From Rhodospirillales bacterium (GTDB taxonomy: Bacteria; Pseudomonadota; Alphaproteobacteria; Rhodospirillales; Defluviicoccaceae): a stretch of 38,680 nt of DNA. Positions 1 to 10,529 of this stretch are shown here, piece after piece (the stretch's first letter is position 1; the number at the start of each line of letters is the position of its first letter). Both the position numbers and the translations under genes were made by a program. Where the stretch lies: positions 1-38,680 of the forward strand of contig JAEULG010000031.1 of NCBI GenBank assembly GCA_016793875.1. Reading direction: 5' to 3'. The notes below the pieces were generated by a model. It was not told the origin of the DNA. It did not search any database and saw nothing but the letters and a program-made list of their open reading frames with translations.

Positions 1-97
1 GCGGCGGCAGCCGTGGCGGAAGCGGTGGAGAGGTATCCTCGGTTCGCGGTGGGCCGCTCGGCCCACGGCAGGGTCGAATCGTCCGGGATCGGGGATC

Positions 98-1008
<911 letters not shown>

Positions 1009-1012
<4 letters not shown>

Positions 1013-2370
1013 GCACCGCCGCACCGATCGCAACGGCGGCACCTGCGCCGGCAAAGGCGCCTCCCCCCGCGGTACCGCCGGCCCGCCATCCGCTGCTGGC
1101 GCCGCTGCGCGAGGCCGCCGTCGCCGCACTCGTCGCCTTGGCCGTCGCCGTACCGCTCGTCGGATTCGAAACCGTGCAGGGAGCCTCCGGCCTGGTGCTC
1201 CGCACCCGCTGGAGCTGGGTGGCGATCGCCGTCGTTTCCGTCTTTATCGGCCGGCTGTTGCTGGCGCTGCTGCGCCCCGTCCGGCGCCAACCCCGCGCCC
1301 GCAAGGACGCCGGCCCGGCCGCCCGGGCATTCCGCGATGCCGCGAGGTGGCTGGGGCCGATCGCCATCCTGCTGGCGCTGGCCCTGCCGCTGCTGCCCTT
1401 TGCCGACCGCTACATCCTCGACGTCTCGATCCTGGTGCTCACCTACATCATGCTGGGCTGGGGTCTGAACATCGTCGTCGGCCTCGCCGGCCTGCTCGAT
1501 CTCGGCTATGTCGCGTTCTACGCGGTCGGCGCCTATTCCTACGGGCTGCTGGCGTTGAACTTCGACCTCAGCTTCTGGATGTGCCTGCCGCTGGCGGGGA
1601 TGTTCGCCGCCACCTTCGGGATGCTGCTGGGCTTTCCGGTGCTGCGGCTGCGCGGCGACTATCTTGCCATCGTCACCCTCGGCTTCGGCGAGATGATCCG
1701 GGTGATCCTGATCAACTGGTACAAGCTGACCAACGGCCCGAACGGCCTGTCGGGGATCCCCCGCCCGTCGTTCTTCGGCCTGCCGTTTGCGACGACGCCG
1801 GCCGGCGGCGGCGAAACCTTCAGCAGCTTCTTCGGCATTGCCTATTCGCCGCTGCACCGGGTGATCTTCCTCTACTATCTCATCCTCGTCCTGGCGCTGC
1901 TCACCAACCTTTTCACCTTGCGCATCCGCAAGCTGCCGGTCGGCCGCGCCTGGGAGGGTCTGCGCGAGGACGAGATCGCCTGCCGCTCGCTCGGCATCAA
2001 TCCGACCAACACCAAGCTCACGGCGTTCGCCATCGGCGCCATGTTCGCCGGCTTTGCCGGCTCGTTCTTCGCCACCCGCCAGGGATTCGTCAGCCCGGAG
2101 AGCTTCAGCTTCATCGAGTCGGCGATCATCCTTGCCATCGTCGTGCTGGGCGGCATGGGCAGCCAGGTCGGTGTGGTCGTCGCCGCCATCGTGCTGATCG
2201 GCGGCCCGGAGCTGGTGCGCCAGCTGGAAGATTTTCGCATGCTGGCCTTCGGCGGTCTGATGGTGCTGATCATGATCTGGCGGCCGCGGGGGCTGCTCGC
2301 CTTCCGCGATCCGACCATCCGGCTCGGCCCGCGCCGGACGGCGGCGCCAACCGGCGAACATCGCGGATGA
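1009..2370 (+). CDS. livM: Branched-chain amino acid ABC transporter permease LivM
   Basis: Second permease of the liv importer, pairing with LivH in the inner membrane. 453 residues; the first 130 or so form an extended N-terminal part with two hydrophobic stretches before the conserved LivM core ([33 protein letters not shown] region, residues about 144-180). The cytoplasmic loop [13 protein letters not shown] near residue 322 is diagnostic for LivM. The extended N-terminus is of the kind seen in the longer LivM proteins. It starts inside the livH stop (ATGA overlap), and its own stop overlaps the livG start in the same way, so the two permeases and the ATPase are probably translationally coupled. 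Confidence 0.95.
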
Positions 2371-3245
2371 CTTCAGGGCAAACGCGGCAACCGGCGGCTT
2401 TGCTGACCGTCGAGCATCTGACGATGCGCTTCGGCGGCCTCGTCGCCGTGGATGACATCTCGTTCACCGCCGATGACCGGCGGATTACCGCCATCATCGG
2501 CCCCAACGGGGCCGGCAAGACCACCGTCTTCAACTGCCTTACCGGGTTCTACAAGCCGACCGTCGGCCGTCTCACCCTGCAGCACCCGTCCCAGGGGCCG
2601 ATGCTGCTGGAGCAGATGGAAGGGTTCCGTATTCCGCAGCGCGCCGGGGTCGCCCGCACGTTTCAGAACATCCGGCTGTTCGGGGCGATGTCGGTGCTCG
2701 AGAACCTGATCGTCGCCCAGCACAATCGGCTTATGCGCGCCTCGTGGCTTTCGATCGGCGGCCTGCTCGGTTTTTCCCGCTATCGCCGGGCGGAGCGGGA
2801 AGCGGTCGATCTCGCCCGCTACTGGCTGGACAAGGTGGGGCTGTTGGAGCGGGCCGACTGGCAGGCTTCCAGCCTTCCTTATGGCGATCAGCGACGCCTC
2901 GAAATCGCACGGGCGATGTGCACCCGCCCGGTCCTGCTCTGTCTCGACGAGCCGGCGGCGGGACTCAACCCCCGCGAGAGTGCCGGGCTGAACACGCTGC
3001 TGCTCTCCATTCGCGATGACCACCAGATCGGCATCCTGCTGATCGAGCACGACATGAGCGTCGTCATGCAGATCTCGGAGCACATCGTCGTGCTCGACTA
3101 CGGCCGCAAGATCGCCGAGGGCGTACCAGCGGCGGTACGCAGCGATCCGGCGGTGATCAAAGCCTACCTTGGCGAGGAGGAGGGCGAGGAACTGCCGCCG
3201 GAGGTCGCGCAGGACCTGGCGCACGACGGAACGGGCGGCCGCTGA
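2367..3245 (+). CDS. livG: Branched-chain amino acid ABC transporter ATP-binding protein LivG
   Basis: Cytoplasmic ATPase energising the LivHM permeases. 292 residues. Walker [10 protein letters not shown] is at about residues 45-53, followed by the Q-loop in RTFQNIRLF, a short signature region [16 protein letters not shown], Walker [14 protein letters not shown] and the H-loop in [10 protein letters not shown]. The C-terminus has the LivG-type extension after YGRKIAEG. The reading frame is open far upstream, but the start at ATG 2367 is chosen because it overlaps the livM stop (ATGA) and gives a normal LivG length. The stop shares its last base with the livF start. Confidence 0.95.
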   Translation: MTSGQTRQPAALLTVEHLTMRFGGLVAVDDISFTADDRRITAIIGPNGAGKTTVFNCLTGFYKPTVGRLTLQHPSQGPMLLEQMEGFRIPQRAGVARTFQNIRLFGAMSVLENLIVAQHNRLMRASWLSIGGLLGFSRYRRAEREAVDLARYWLDKVGLLERADWQASSLPYGDQRRLEIARAMCTRPVLLCLDEPAAGLNPRESAGLNTLLLSIRDDHQIGILLIEHDMSVVMQISEHIVVLDYGRKIAEGVPAAVRSDPAVIKAYLGEEEGEELPPEVAQDLAHDGTGGR

Positions 3246-3955
3246 TGCTGACGATCGGGGGGGTGCATACCTTCTACGGCAATATCGAGGCGCTGCGCGG
3301 CGTCGATCTGGAGGTGCGGGAGGGGGAGATCGTCACCCTGATCGGCGCCAATGGCGCCGGGAAGTCAACCCTGCTGATGACCATCTGCGGCCAGCCGCGT
3401 GCTTCCCGAGGCACCATCGTCTTTGAAGGCAAGGACATCACGCGCTGGCCGACCCACGCCATCATCCGCGCGGGCATCGCCCAGTCGCCGGAAGGGCGGC
3501 GGATCTTTCCGCGGATGAGCGTGCACGAAAACCTGCTGATGGGGGCTACGGTCAGCGATCCTGCACATCTGGCTGACGATCTGAACCGGGTCTACGCGCT
3601 GTTTCCGATCCTGCAGCGGCGCTCAGACCAGCGCGGCGGCACGCTTTCAGGCGGTGAGCAGCAGATGCTGGCGATCGGCCGGGCACTGATGAGCCGGCCG
3701 CGGCTATTGCTGCTGGATGAGCCGTCGCTCGGCCTCGCGCCGATGGTGGTCAAGCAGATCTTCCGCACCATCGAGGACATCAACCGAGAGCAGGGCGTCA
3801 CCGTTTTTCTGGTGGAGCAGAACGCCTATCATGCGTTGAAGCTGGCGCACCGGGCCTACGTCCTGGTCAACGGCTCGGTGAGCCTTTCCGGCAGCGGGCG
3901 CGAGCTGCTGGCCAATGCCGAGATCCGCGCAGCCTACCTGGAAGGTGGACACTGA
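3245..3955 (+). CDS. livF: Branched-chain amino acid ABC transporter ATP-binding protein LivF
   Basis: Second ATPase of the liv importer, forming the nucleotide-binding pair with LivG. 236 residues, the standard LivF length. Walker A GANGAGKST at about 34-42, Q-loop IAQSPEGRRIFPRMSV, canonical signature LSGGEQQMLAIGRAL, Walker B LLLLDEPSLGLAP and H-loop region FLVEQN are all present. The ATG overlaps the livG stop by one base, so livHMGF is one tightly packed unit. The usual LivF C-terminus (AYLEGGH) is intact. Confidence 0.95.
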   Translation: MLTIGGVHTFYGNIEALRGVDLEVREGEIVTLIGANGAGKSTLLMTICGQPRASRGTIVFEGKDITRWPTHAIIRAGIAQSPEGRRIFPRMSVHENLLMGATVSDPAHLADDLNRVYALFPILQRRSDQRGGTLSGGEQQMLAIGRALMSRPRLLLLDEPSLGLAPMVVKQIFRTIEDINREQGVTVFLVEQNAYHALKLAHRAYVLVNGSVSLSGSGRELLANAEIRAAYLEGGH

Positions 3956-3968
3956 AGGGATAGGCCTG

Positions 3969-4331
3969 ATGGAATCGCTGCTCGGCACCAGCCCCGCCGT
4001 CTTCTTCGGGATCACCGGCATCCTGACCGGTTTCTGCGCCTTCATGACCGGCCAGGCGATCGCCACCACTTGGCGGCCCTACTGGCAGGTAGTTGTGTAC
4101 TGCGCCCTGCTGGGGGCGGCGGCCCGCTTTCTCATTTATGGGCTGTTCCAGGGCGTGCTGCTCTCCGTCAGCGGCTACCTGATTGGCAGCGCTCTGTTGG
4201 TCCTCATCGGCAGCTTCGCCTTCCTCGCCACCCGCGCCCACAAGATGGTCAGCCAGTATCCCTGGCTCTACCGTCGGCGGGGCCTCTTTACTTGGCGCCC
4301 GCTGCACGGCGACGCAGACGATCAGCCGTAG
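3969..4331 (+). CDS. Small membrane protein linked to the liv operon
   Basis: 120-residue protein with three hydrophobic segments (about residues 8-30, 43-61 and 66-87) followed by a basic tail (YPWLYRRRGLFTWRPLHGD). It lies 13 bases after livF and before livK, inside the importer gene set, on the same strand. I recall small membrane proteins of this kind (annotated DUF6867) beside liv genes of alphaproteobacteria, but could not check that. An earlier in-frame ATG at 3915 would overlap livF by 41 bases; 3969 is preferred because the membrane protein starts there. Function unknown; an accessory role for the transporter is inferred from position alone. Confidence 0.75.
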   Translation: MESLLGTSPAVFFGITGILTGFCAFMTGQAIATTWRPYWQVVVYCALLGAAARFLIYGLFQGVLLSVSGYLIGSALLVLIGSFAFLATRAHKMVSQYPWLYRRRGLFTWRPLHGDADDQP

Positions 4332-4333
4332 TC

Positions 4334-4362
4334 TTGACATTGGCGAAAGTGCCACGCATGGC
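4334..4362 (+). promoter_or_regulatory. Possible promoter for livK
   Basis: A perfect -35 hexamer TTGACA (4334-4339) is followed after 17 bases by CATGGC, a weak -10. It sits in the 128-base gap before livK and could give the binding protein a transcript separate from livHMGF, as is common when the binding protein is made in excess. Motif evidence only. Confidence 0.35.
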
Positions 4363-4459
4363 TTCTGGCTGATCGTGCCAGCGCGGGCAGGCCGGCTTCG
4401 CCAAACGTCTTGACGCCCCGTCGCACCGCACCCGACCAGGGAGAGAGGAGCAGCACTTC

Positions 4460-5563
4460 ATGAAGCTCGTTAGATCTATCGTTGCCGCTGCGGCGGTTGT
4501 CGCCGCCGTCGGCGCAACGGCGGCGAAGGCCGACATCCCGATCGCCGTCATCGGGCCGATGACCGGTCAGTACGCCGCGTTCGGCGCCCAGATGAAGGCG
4601 GGCGCCGAACAGGCGGTGGCCGACATCAACAAGGCCGGCGGGGTGCTGGGGCAGAAGCTGGTGCTGGAGGTCGGCGACGACGCGTGCGATCCGAAGCAGG
4701 CGGTGGCGGTTGCCAACCAGATGACGGCGAAGGGCGTCAAGCTGGTCGCTGGCCACTTCTGCTCGGGCTCGTCGATTCCGGCGTCGGACGTCTACCTTGA
4801 AGAGAACGTCATCCAAATTTCCCCCGCCTCGACCAACCCCAAGCTGACCGAGCAGGGGCGCAACAACATCTTCCGCACCTGCGGGCGCGATGACCAGCAG
4901 GGCAAGGTCGCCGGGGACTATATCGCCGATCACTTCGCCGGCAAGAAGGTCGCGATCGTTCACGACAAGCAGGCCTATTCGAAGGGCTTGGCTGACGAGA
5001 CGAAGAAGGAGCTCAACGCCAGGGGCGTACAGGAAGTGCTGTACGAGACCATCACCCCGGGCGAGAAGGACTATTCGGCGTTGGTCAGCAAGCTGAAGCA
5101 GGCGGGCGTCGAGGTTCTTTACTACGGCGGGTATCACACCGAGGCGGGGCTGATCGTCCGCCAGATGCGCGAGCAGGGGATGTCGACGGTGCTGATCTCG
5201 GGCGATGCGCTGGTCACCCAGGAATACTGGGGCATCACCGGCCCGCTGGGTGAAGGCACGATGATGACGTTCAGCCCGGATCCGCGCAAGAACCCGGCGG
5301 CGGCGCCGGTGGTTGCCGAATTCCGGGGCAAGGGGATCGAGCCTGAGGGCTACACGCTCTATACCTATGGTGCGATCCAGGCCTGGGTCGATGCGGCAAA
5401 GGAAGCCGGAGCCACCGACACCGCGAAGGTCGTCGACAAGCTGCACACCGGAACATTCGATACCGTGCTGGGCAAGATCAGCTTCGACGAGAAGGGCGAC
5501 GTCAAGGCCCCCGGCTACGTCTTCTATGTCTGGAAGGACGGCAAGTACGACTACGCTCAATAG
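4460..5563 (+). CDS. livK: Branched-chain amino acid ABC transporter substrate-binding protein
   Basis: Periplasmic binding protein (type 1 fold) that delivers substrate to LivHM. 367 residues; a signal peptide of about 24 residues (MKLVRSIVAAAAVVAAVGAT, then AAKA) precedes DIPIAVIGPMTGQYAAFG, the standard start of mature LivJ/LivK. Further hallmarks are GGVLGQKLVLEVGDDACDPKQ, HFCSGSSIPASDVY (the Ser-rich ligand-contact region) and a C-terminal FDEKGDVKAPGYVFY. A good Shine-Dalgarno (AGGAG, nine bases upstream) supports the ATG. A terminator follows 28 bases after the stop, closing the gene set. Leu/Ile/Val specificity is likely but not proved by sequence. Confidence 0.93.
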   Translation: MKLVRSIVAAAAVVAAVGATAAKADIPIAVIGPMTGQYAAFGAQMKAGAEQAVADINKAGGVLGQKLVLEVGDDACDPKQAVAVANQMTAKGVKLVAGHFCSGSSIPASDVYLEENVIQISPASTNPKLTEQGRNNIFRTCGRDDQQGKVAGDYIADHFAGKKVAIVHDKQAYSKGLADETKKELNARGVQEVLYETITPGEKDYSALVSKLKQAGVEVLYYGGYHTEAGLIVRQMREQGMSTVLISGDALVTQEYWGITGPLGEGTMMTFSPDPRKNPAAAPVVAEFRGKGIEPEGYTLYTYGAIQAWVDAAKEAGATDTAKVVDKLHTGTFDTVLGKISFDEKGDVKAPGYVFYVWKDGKYDYAQ

Positions 5564-5591
5564 CTTGGCCGGAGGGCCGGAAAGACACCAA

Positions 5592-5620
5592 GCCCGGCGG
5601 GTCCACCCGCCGGGCCTTTT
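5592..5620 (+). terminator. Rho-independent terminator after livK
   Basis: A perfect 10-bp GC-rich stem (5592-5601 with 5606-5615) closed by the four-base loop TCCA is followed by C and then TTTT. It ends the liv gene set. Confidence 0.9.
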
Positions 5621-5700
5621 ACTTCGGTATCGCGCGCCGCATCGTTCGGTCCCGCCGTGGCGCGGCAGAACAGGCGGCCCCGACTCGGGAGGAGGCAGGC

Positions 5701-6132
5701 TCAGGCCGCCTCGGTCTCCTGTCCTTTGCGGCCCAGTCCGATGCGTTTGGCGAAGTCGGAGCGCTGACGGGCATAATTCGGTGCCACCATCGGATAATCC
5801 GGCGGCAGGCTCCATTTTGCCCGGTATTCTTCGGGTGTCATGTTGTAGGTGGTGCGCAGATGCCGCTTCAGCATCTTCAGCTTTTTGCCGTCTTCCAGGC
5901 AGATGATGTAGTCTGGGGTCACCGACTTGCGCACAGGGGCAGCCGGTTTGGGTACGCTCGGCGGCGCCTCGACCGGCTGAACCTCAAGGGTGTTCAGGGA
6001 GTCGAAAACGCTGTGAATGATGTCCGAGATCTGCGAGGTCGGAACCTGATTGTTGCTGAGATACGCTGCCACCACGTCTACAGCCATCCGTAACAAGTCG
6101 TCCCGCGATACTTCGCCGTTGTTGTCGCTCAT
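5701..6132 (-). CDS. mucR: MucR/Ros-family transcriptional regulator
   Basis: Cytoplasmic DNA-binding regulator of the alphaproteobacterial Ros/MucR family, which typically controls surface polysaccharide, motility and symbiosis or virulence genes and represses itself. 143 residues. The N-terminal half (residues 10-50) resembles the MucR oligomerisation region. The zinc-finger-like core follows: Cys78 in ICLEDGKK, Asp81 in place of the second Cys as in many MucR proteins, His91 in LKRHL, and the hallmark MTPEEYRAKW then DYPMVAPNYA. The position of the second His (HLRTTY) is Thr, so the zinc site looks incomplete. The start at 6132 is chosen because homology begins at MSDNNGEV; longer in-frame starts run through the promoter. 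Confidence 0.93.
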   Translation of the reverse strand: MSDNNGEVSRDDLLRMAVDVVAAYLSNNQVPTSQISDIIHSVFDSLNTLEVQPVEAPPSVPKPAAPVRKSVTPDYIICLEDGKKLKMLKRHLRTTYNMTPEEYRAKWSLPPDYPMVAPNYARQRSDFAKRIGLGRKGQETEAA

Positions 6133-6177
6133 GAGAATTGGACCTGATTGCAATACGGTGCCGTTGGGCGTTTGCTG

Positions 6178-6206
6178 TGTAGCACACCTTCCCGTTGCAG
6201 TGTCAA
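6178..6206 (-). promoter_or_regulatory. Probable sigma-70 promoter of mucR
   Basis: Read on the minus strand, a perfect TTGACA (6206-6201) is followed after 17 bases by GCTACA (6183-6178), which gives a leader of about 40 bases before mucR. The 301-base gap between mucR and rpiB must also hold the rpiB promoter, which I could not pick out. No other structure was recognised in this gap. Confidence 0.6.
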
Positions 6207-6433
6207 TGGTAAAAGAAATGGGCGGAGTATTCGCGCGAGTGTGCCTGCTGTGTGACAGTAAAAACCCGGTACAGCGACCGATGAAAAGTGCGAATTCTGC
6301 AACCACCAGTCGCGGTGGTGCGGCGTCCCCGGCCCGGGCCGTGCAAATCCGTGCCTATTGTGGCGGGCTGGCGGGCGATGCCGAGATATGGTACCAATTC
6401 ACCGGCAGCCGATAAATCGGCGCCGCAACAGCA

Positions 6434-6910
6434 ATGTCGGCTCGAACCGGACGTGATACTCCTTTGACAGACTACGGAAGCATCGGCATAGCGAGCGATC
6501 ACGCTGGCTTCGAACTGAAGCAGGTGTTGAAAGAGAGGCTGTCAGCGCTGGATCGCCCGGTCCTCGACCTGGGGCCGGACGGCACCGCGTCAGTGGATTA
6601 CCCCGACTACGGCTACGCCATGGCGCGGGCGCTGCGCGACGGCTTGGTTGCCCGCGGCGTTCTGATCTGCGGCAGCGGTATCGGCATCAGCATCGCCGCC
6701 AATCGCTTTTCCGAGGTGCGCGCTGCGCTTGTCCACGACGAACTCGGAGCCCGGCTTGCGCGCCAGCACAACGATGCCAACGTCATCTGCTTCGGCGGCC
6801 GGATGATCGGCGCCGACGTTGCCTTCGATTGCCTGCGAGTTTTTCTCGAAACGCCGTTCGATGGCGGTCGTCACAGCCTCCGGGTGGACAAGCTGTCCCG
6901 CCCGGCCTGA
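6434..6910 (+). CDS. rpiB: Ribose-5-phosphate isomerase B
   Basis: Interconverts ribose 5-phosphate and ribulose 5-phosphate in the pentose phosphate pathway (RpiB/LacAB family). 158 residues. SDHAGFELK near residue 18, GVLICGSGIGISIAANR (catalytic Cys in the phosphate loop, about residue 78) and ALVHDELGARLARQHNDANV (the His of the ring-opening site and the HND segment) are all present. The ATG at 6434 adds about 14 residues before the fold; a TTG at 6464 is an alternative. It lies 21 bases before glyA. The rpiB-glyA-nrdR order is common in alphaproteobacteria and links pentose, one-carbon and deoxynucleotide metabolism. Confidence 0.93.
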   Translation: MSARTGRDTPLTDYGSIGIASDHAGFELKQVLKERLSALDRPVLDLGPDGTASVDYPDYGYAMARALRDGLVARGVLICGSGIGISIAANRFSEVRAALVHDELGARLARQHNDANVICFGGRMIGADVAFDCLRVFLETPFDGGRHSLRVDKLSRPA

Positions 6911-6931
6911 GCCTTCATCCAGGAGTATCGC

Positions 6932-8242
6932 ATGTCGCAGACCCTCCCTTTTCCTGTCGCCGCGGACGACGACCGGTTCTTTGCGGCGCCGCTGGCGGCG
7001 GCCGACCCGGAGATCGCGGCGGCCGTTCGCGACGAGCTGCGGCGCGAGCAGGAGCATATCGAGCTGATCGCGTCTGAAAACATCGTCTCGCGTGCCGTGC
7101 TCGAGGCGCAGGGCTCGGTGATGACGAACAAGTATGCCGAGGGCTATCCCGGCAAGCGCTATTACGGCGGATGCGAATACGTCGACGTCGCCGAAGCGGT
7201 CGCCATCGAGCGGGCGAAGAAGCTGTTCGGCTGCGCCTACGCCAATGTCCAGCCGCACTCCGGTGCGCAGGCCAATGCTGCCGTCTATCTGGCGCTGATG
7301 CAGCCGCACGACGTGCTGATGGGCATGTCGCTCGCCGCCGGCGGCCACCTGACCCACGGCGCGCCGCCGTCGATCACCGGCAAGTGGCTGAAGGCGGTGC
7401 AGTACGGCGTTCGCCGCGATGACGCGCTGATCGACTTCGACGAGATCGAGCGGCTGGCCCATCAGCACCAGCCGAAGGTGATCGTCGCCGGCGGTTCCGC
7501 CTACCCGCGGATCATCGACTTTGCCCGATTCCGCGCTATCGCCGATGCCGTCGGCGCCTGCTTCATGGTGGACATGGCGCACTTTGCCGGGCTGGTCGCC
7601 GCCGGCGTCTACCCCAGCCCGCTGCCGCACGCCCACGTCGTCACCACGACCACCCACAAGACGCTGCGCGGTCCGCGCGGCGGCATGATCCTCAGTAACG
7701 ATGCCGAGCTTGGCAAAAAGTTCAATTCCGCCGTCTTCCCCGGCCTTCAGGGCGGCCCGCTGATGCATGTCATCGCTGCCAAGGCCGTCGCGTTCGGCGA
7801 GGCGCTGCGCCCGGAGTTCCGCCGTTATGCCGAGCGGGTGGTGGAGAACGCCAAGGCGCTGGCGGTCACGCTGCAGGCGCGCGGCCTCGACATCGTCTCC
7901 GGTGGCACCGACTCGCACCTGCTGTTGGTGGACCTGCGGCCGAAGGGGCTTACCGGCAAGGCTGCCGAGGAAAGCCTCGGTCGCGCCCGGCTGACATGCA
8001 ACAAGAATGGCATCCCGTTCGATCCGCAGAAGCCGGCAATCACCTCCGGCATCCGGCTGGGCTCGCCCGCCGGGACGACGCGCGGCTTCGGGCCGGCGGA
8101 ATTCCGCCGGGTCGGCGACCTGATCGCCGATGTCCTTGATGGACTGATGGCGCATCCCGATGACAACGGAACCGCCGAGAAGGCGGCAGCCGAGGGAGTG
8201 GCGGCGCTGTGCGCCCGCTTCCCGATCTACGACAGGGTTTGA
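6932..8242 (+). CDS. glyA: Serine hydroxymethyltransferase
   Basis: PLP enzyme converting serine and tetrahydrofolate to glycine and methylene-tetrahydrofolate. 436 residues, slightly longer than the usual 415-420 because of an N-terminal extension before [13 protein letters not shown]. Seen are the substrate-binding LIASENIVS, the tetrahydrofolate region [15 protein letters not shown], and the PLP-lysine motif [15 protein letters not shown] (Lys243). The Shine-Dalgarno AGGAG lies seven bases before the ATG. It is followed after 74 bases by nrdR in the same direction. Confidence 0.97.
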   Translation: MSQTLPFPVAADDDRFFAAPLAAADPEIAAAVRDELRREQEHIELIASENIVSRAVLEAQGSVMTNKYAEGYPGKRYYGGCEYVDVAEAVAIERAKKLFGCAYANVQPHSGAQANAAVYLALMQPHDVLMGMSLAAGGHLTHGAPPSITGKWLKAVQYGVRRDDALIDFDEIERLAHQHQPKVIVAGGSAYPRIIDFARFRAIADAVGACFMVDMAHFAGLVAAGVYPSPLPHAHVVTTTTHKTLRGPRGGMILSNDAELGKKFNSAVFPGLQGGPLMHVIAAKAVAFGEALRPEFRRYAERVVENAKALAVTLQARGLDIVSGGTDSHLLLVDLRPKGLTGKAAEESLGRARLTCNKNGIPFDPQKPAITSGIRLGSPAGTTRGFGPAEFRRVGDLIADVLDGLMAHPDDNGTAEKAAAEGVAALCARFPIYDRV

Positions 8243-8316
8243 GACCGGCAGGTGGTGCGGGCCTAAGGAGCGGCGCTCGAGGCTGCGCTGGCCGATGGGA
8301 GGCGGGGTAAAAAAGG

Positions 8317-8769
8317 ATGCGGTGTCCATTTTGCGGGCACGATGACACGCAGGTAAAGGATTCTCGGCCCACCGACGATCACGCGGCGATCCGCCGGCGA
8401 CGCTACTGTCCCGCCTGTGGTGCCCGCTGGACGACGTTCGAGCGGGTGCATCTGCGCGAGCTCACCGTCGTCAAGAAGAACGGCGAGCGCGCGCCGTTCG
8501 ACCGCGACAAGCTGTTCCGCTCGCTGCGCATTGCCCTGCGGAAGCGGCCCGTGGACGACGATCGCATCGAGCGCATCGTCAACTCCATCCAGCGGCGGCT
8601 GGAGACCCTCGGCGAGTCGGAGATCCCCTCGAAGGTGATCGGCGAGATGGCGATGGAGCAGCTCTCGCAGCTCGATCAGGTCGCCTACGTCCGTTTCGCC
8701 TCGGTCTACCGCAACTTCCGCGAGGCAAAGGACTTCGAAGAGTTCGTCGAGAGTCTTGGCGACCGTTGA
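8317..8769 (+). CDS. nrdR: Transcriptional repressor NrdR
   Basis: Nucleotide-sensing repressor of ribonucleotide reductase genes. 150 residues, the family length. The N-terminal zinc ribbon has Cys3, Cys6, Cys31 and Cys34 ([10 protein letters not shown] and YCPACGARW). The ATP-cone domain follows, with [19 protein letters not shown] and the C-terminal [13 protein letters not shown]. The start is fixed by the zinc ribbon, which begins at residue 3; the best purine-rich element (GGAGG) is unusually far upstream. The stop overlaps the ribD start. Confidence 0.96.
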   Translation: MRCPFCGHDDTQVKDSRPTDDHAAIRRRRYCPACGARWTTFERVHLRELTVVKKNGERAPFDRDKLFRSLRIALRKRPVDDDRIERIVNSIQRRLETLGESEIPSKVIGEMAMEQLSQLDQVAYVRFASVYRNFREAKDFEEFVESLGDR

Positions 8770-9896
8770 GCGGGCCCTATCCTCACAGAGCACTCGTCGC
8801 TTCTGGCGACGATATCGCGTTCATGCGCACGGCGCTGTCGCTGGGTCGCCGCGGCCTCGGCAACGTCTGGCCCAATCCGGCGGTTGGCTGCGTGCTGGTG
8901 CGCGAGGGGCGCATCGTCGGCCGCGGCTGGACGCAGCCGGGTGGCCGTCCGCATGCGGAAACCGAGGCGCTCCGCCGGGCCGGCGACCTTGCCCGCGGCG
9001 CCACCGCTTACGTCACGCTGGAGCCGTGCGCCCACCACGGTGTCACCGGCCCGTGTGCTGATGCTCTGATCGCGGCCGGCATCACCCGCGCGGTGATCGC
9101 CTTGCAGGACCCCGATCCGCGGGTCCGAGGGCAGGGGCTGGCGAGACTGCGTGCCGGCGCCATCGAGGTGACCGAAGGCGTTCTCGGCGATGAGGCGGCG
9201 GATCTCAACACCGGCTTCCTGCTGCGCGTATCCGAAGGCCGTCCAACGTTCACCCTGAAGCTCGCAACGTCCCTCGACGGTCGCATCGCTGCCGGCAATG
9301 GCGACAGCAAATGGATCACCGGCGAGCCGGCCCGCCGCTGCGCCCACCTGTTGCGGGCGACGCATGACGCGGCGCTGGTGGGGGCAGCGACGGTGCTGGC
9401 CGACGATCCGGCACTTACCTGCCGGCTGCCCGGTCACGCGCGGTGCTCGCCGTTGCGGCTGGTGGCTGACGGCCGGCTGCGGCTGCCCGCCGAGGCGCAG
9501 GTGGTGCGCACCGCCCGCGATCTGCCGACGTGGGTGCTGACCACCGCTGCCGCCGATGCCGTCCGGCGGGAAGCACTGCAGGCGGCAGGAGTGACGGTCA
9601 TCGAGGTTGCCGGCGGTAGCGAGGGTGTTCCCGATGCGCGGGCAATGGCGCGGGCCCTGGCGGAACGGGGCCTGACCCGGGTGATGATCGAGGGCGGCGG
9701 CCGTCTCGCCGCTTCGTTCCTGCGCGCCGGCCTGATCGACCGCCTGTGCTGGTTCACCGCGCCGAAGATCATCGGCGGCGACGGCATCCCCGCGGTAGCC
9801 GCGCTGGGTCTCGATGCGGTGAGGGCGGCACCTGCGTTCCGGCTGCGGCAGACTTGCAGGCTCGGCACCGACATCTTCTGCGAGTACGTCCGTTAG
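8766..9896 (+). CDS. ribD: Bifunctional riboflavin biosynthesis deaminase/reductase RibD
   Basis: Performs the second and third steps of riboflavin synthesis: deamination of the diaminopyrimidine product of GTP cyclohydrolase II, then reduction of its ribose. 376 residues. The deaminase domain (about 15-150) has the zinc motifs HAETEAL and [17 protein letters not shown]. The reductase domain (about 155-370) begins [24 protein letters not shown] and has [14 protein letters not shown]. The start appears to be TTG at 8766, overlapping the nrdR stop by four bases; an ATG at 8823 would cut into the conserved [10 protein letters not shown] segment. Normally ribE, ribBA and ribH follow directly; here they lie 26 kb downstream. 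Confidence 0.95.
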   Translation: MSGPYPHRALVASGDDIAFMRTALSLGRRGLGNVWPNPAVGCVLVREGRIVGRGWTQPGGRPHAETEALRRAGDLARGATAYVTLEPCAHHGVTGPCADALIAAGITRAVIALQDPDPRVRGQGLARLRAGAIEVTEGVLGDEAADLNTGFLLRVSEGRPTFTLKLATSLDGRIAAGNGDSKWITGEPARRCAHLLRATHDAALVGAATVLADDPALTCRLPGHARCSPLRLVADGRLRLPAEAQVVRTARDLPTWVLTTAAADAVRREALQAAGVTVIEVAGGSEGVPDARAMARALAERGLTRVMIEGGGRLAASFLRAGLIDRLCWFTAPKIIGGDGIPAVAALGLDAVRAAPAFRLRQTCRLGTDIFCEYVR

Positions 9897-10004
9897 CCGA
9901 CGGCCAACTTGCGACTGCACGGCCCGCTTCGGGGCGCCCCGACCGCGCCGACCGGGAGGCATTCGGGGGTTGCGGCATGGCCGGCCGCGCGGTAACCACG
10001 GCAT

Positions 10005-10529
10005 ATGGAACACAGCAGGAACATGCTGCCCGGGAACGGGCTGCCATTGGCCGGGGGCGATACCGGCGAACCCACGCAGCCGTTGGCGTCCCGTCCGGCA
10101 GCGGCCGTCCGCATCGTGCGCGGTGTCGTCCGCCTGCTGACCAGCCTCGACTACCGGTCGCTGACCGAATTTCCGCTGCCGGATGGCAGGCGCGCCGATG
10201 TCGTTGCCATCGATGCCCGTGGCGCCTTTGCCATCGTCGAGGTCAAGTCGTCGCTCGCCGACTTCCGCAGCGATGGCAAGTGGCCCTGCTATCGGGCGTT
10301 CTGCGACAGCTTCTATTTCGCCGTCGCCCCGGGTTTCCCGCTGGACCTGCTGCCGGGCGACGCTGGCGTTATCATTGCCGACGCCTTCGAGGCCGTGGTG
10401 CTCCGCCGGCCTCCCATCGTTGTGCTCAACCCGGGTCGCCGGCGGGCGCTTCTGCTTCGCTTCGCCCGCGCCGCTTCGGCGCGGCTCACCCTGGTGGCCG
10501 ATCCTGAGTTTGCGGGCGGGCGAGGATGA
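10005..10529 (+). CDS. mmcB: MmcB family DNA repair protein
   Basis: Putative nuclease of the alphaproteobacterial MmcB family, named for mitomycin C resistance and SOS-linked in Caulobacter. 174 residues, with about 30 poorly conserved residues at the N-terminus. The core resembles a PD-(D/E)XK fold: RRADVVAID (Asp65) followed by FAIVEVKSS (Glu79, Lys81), then SDGKWPCYRAFCDSFYFAV. The start is uncertain: ATG 10005 has no Shine-Dalgarno, and an ATG at 10023 lies just after AGGA. The 3' end overlaps the convergent MFS gene by 44 bases. Confidence 0.85.
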   Translation: MEHSRNMLPGNGLPLAGGDTGEPTQPLASRPAAAVRIVRGVVRLLTSLDYRSLTEFPLPDGRRADVVAIDARGAFAIVEVKSSLADFRSDGKWPCYRAFCDSFYFAVAPGFPLDLLPGDAGVIIADAFEAVVLRRPPIVVLNPGRRRALLLRFARAASARLTLVADPEFAGGRG

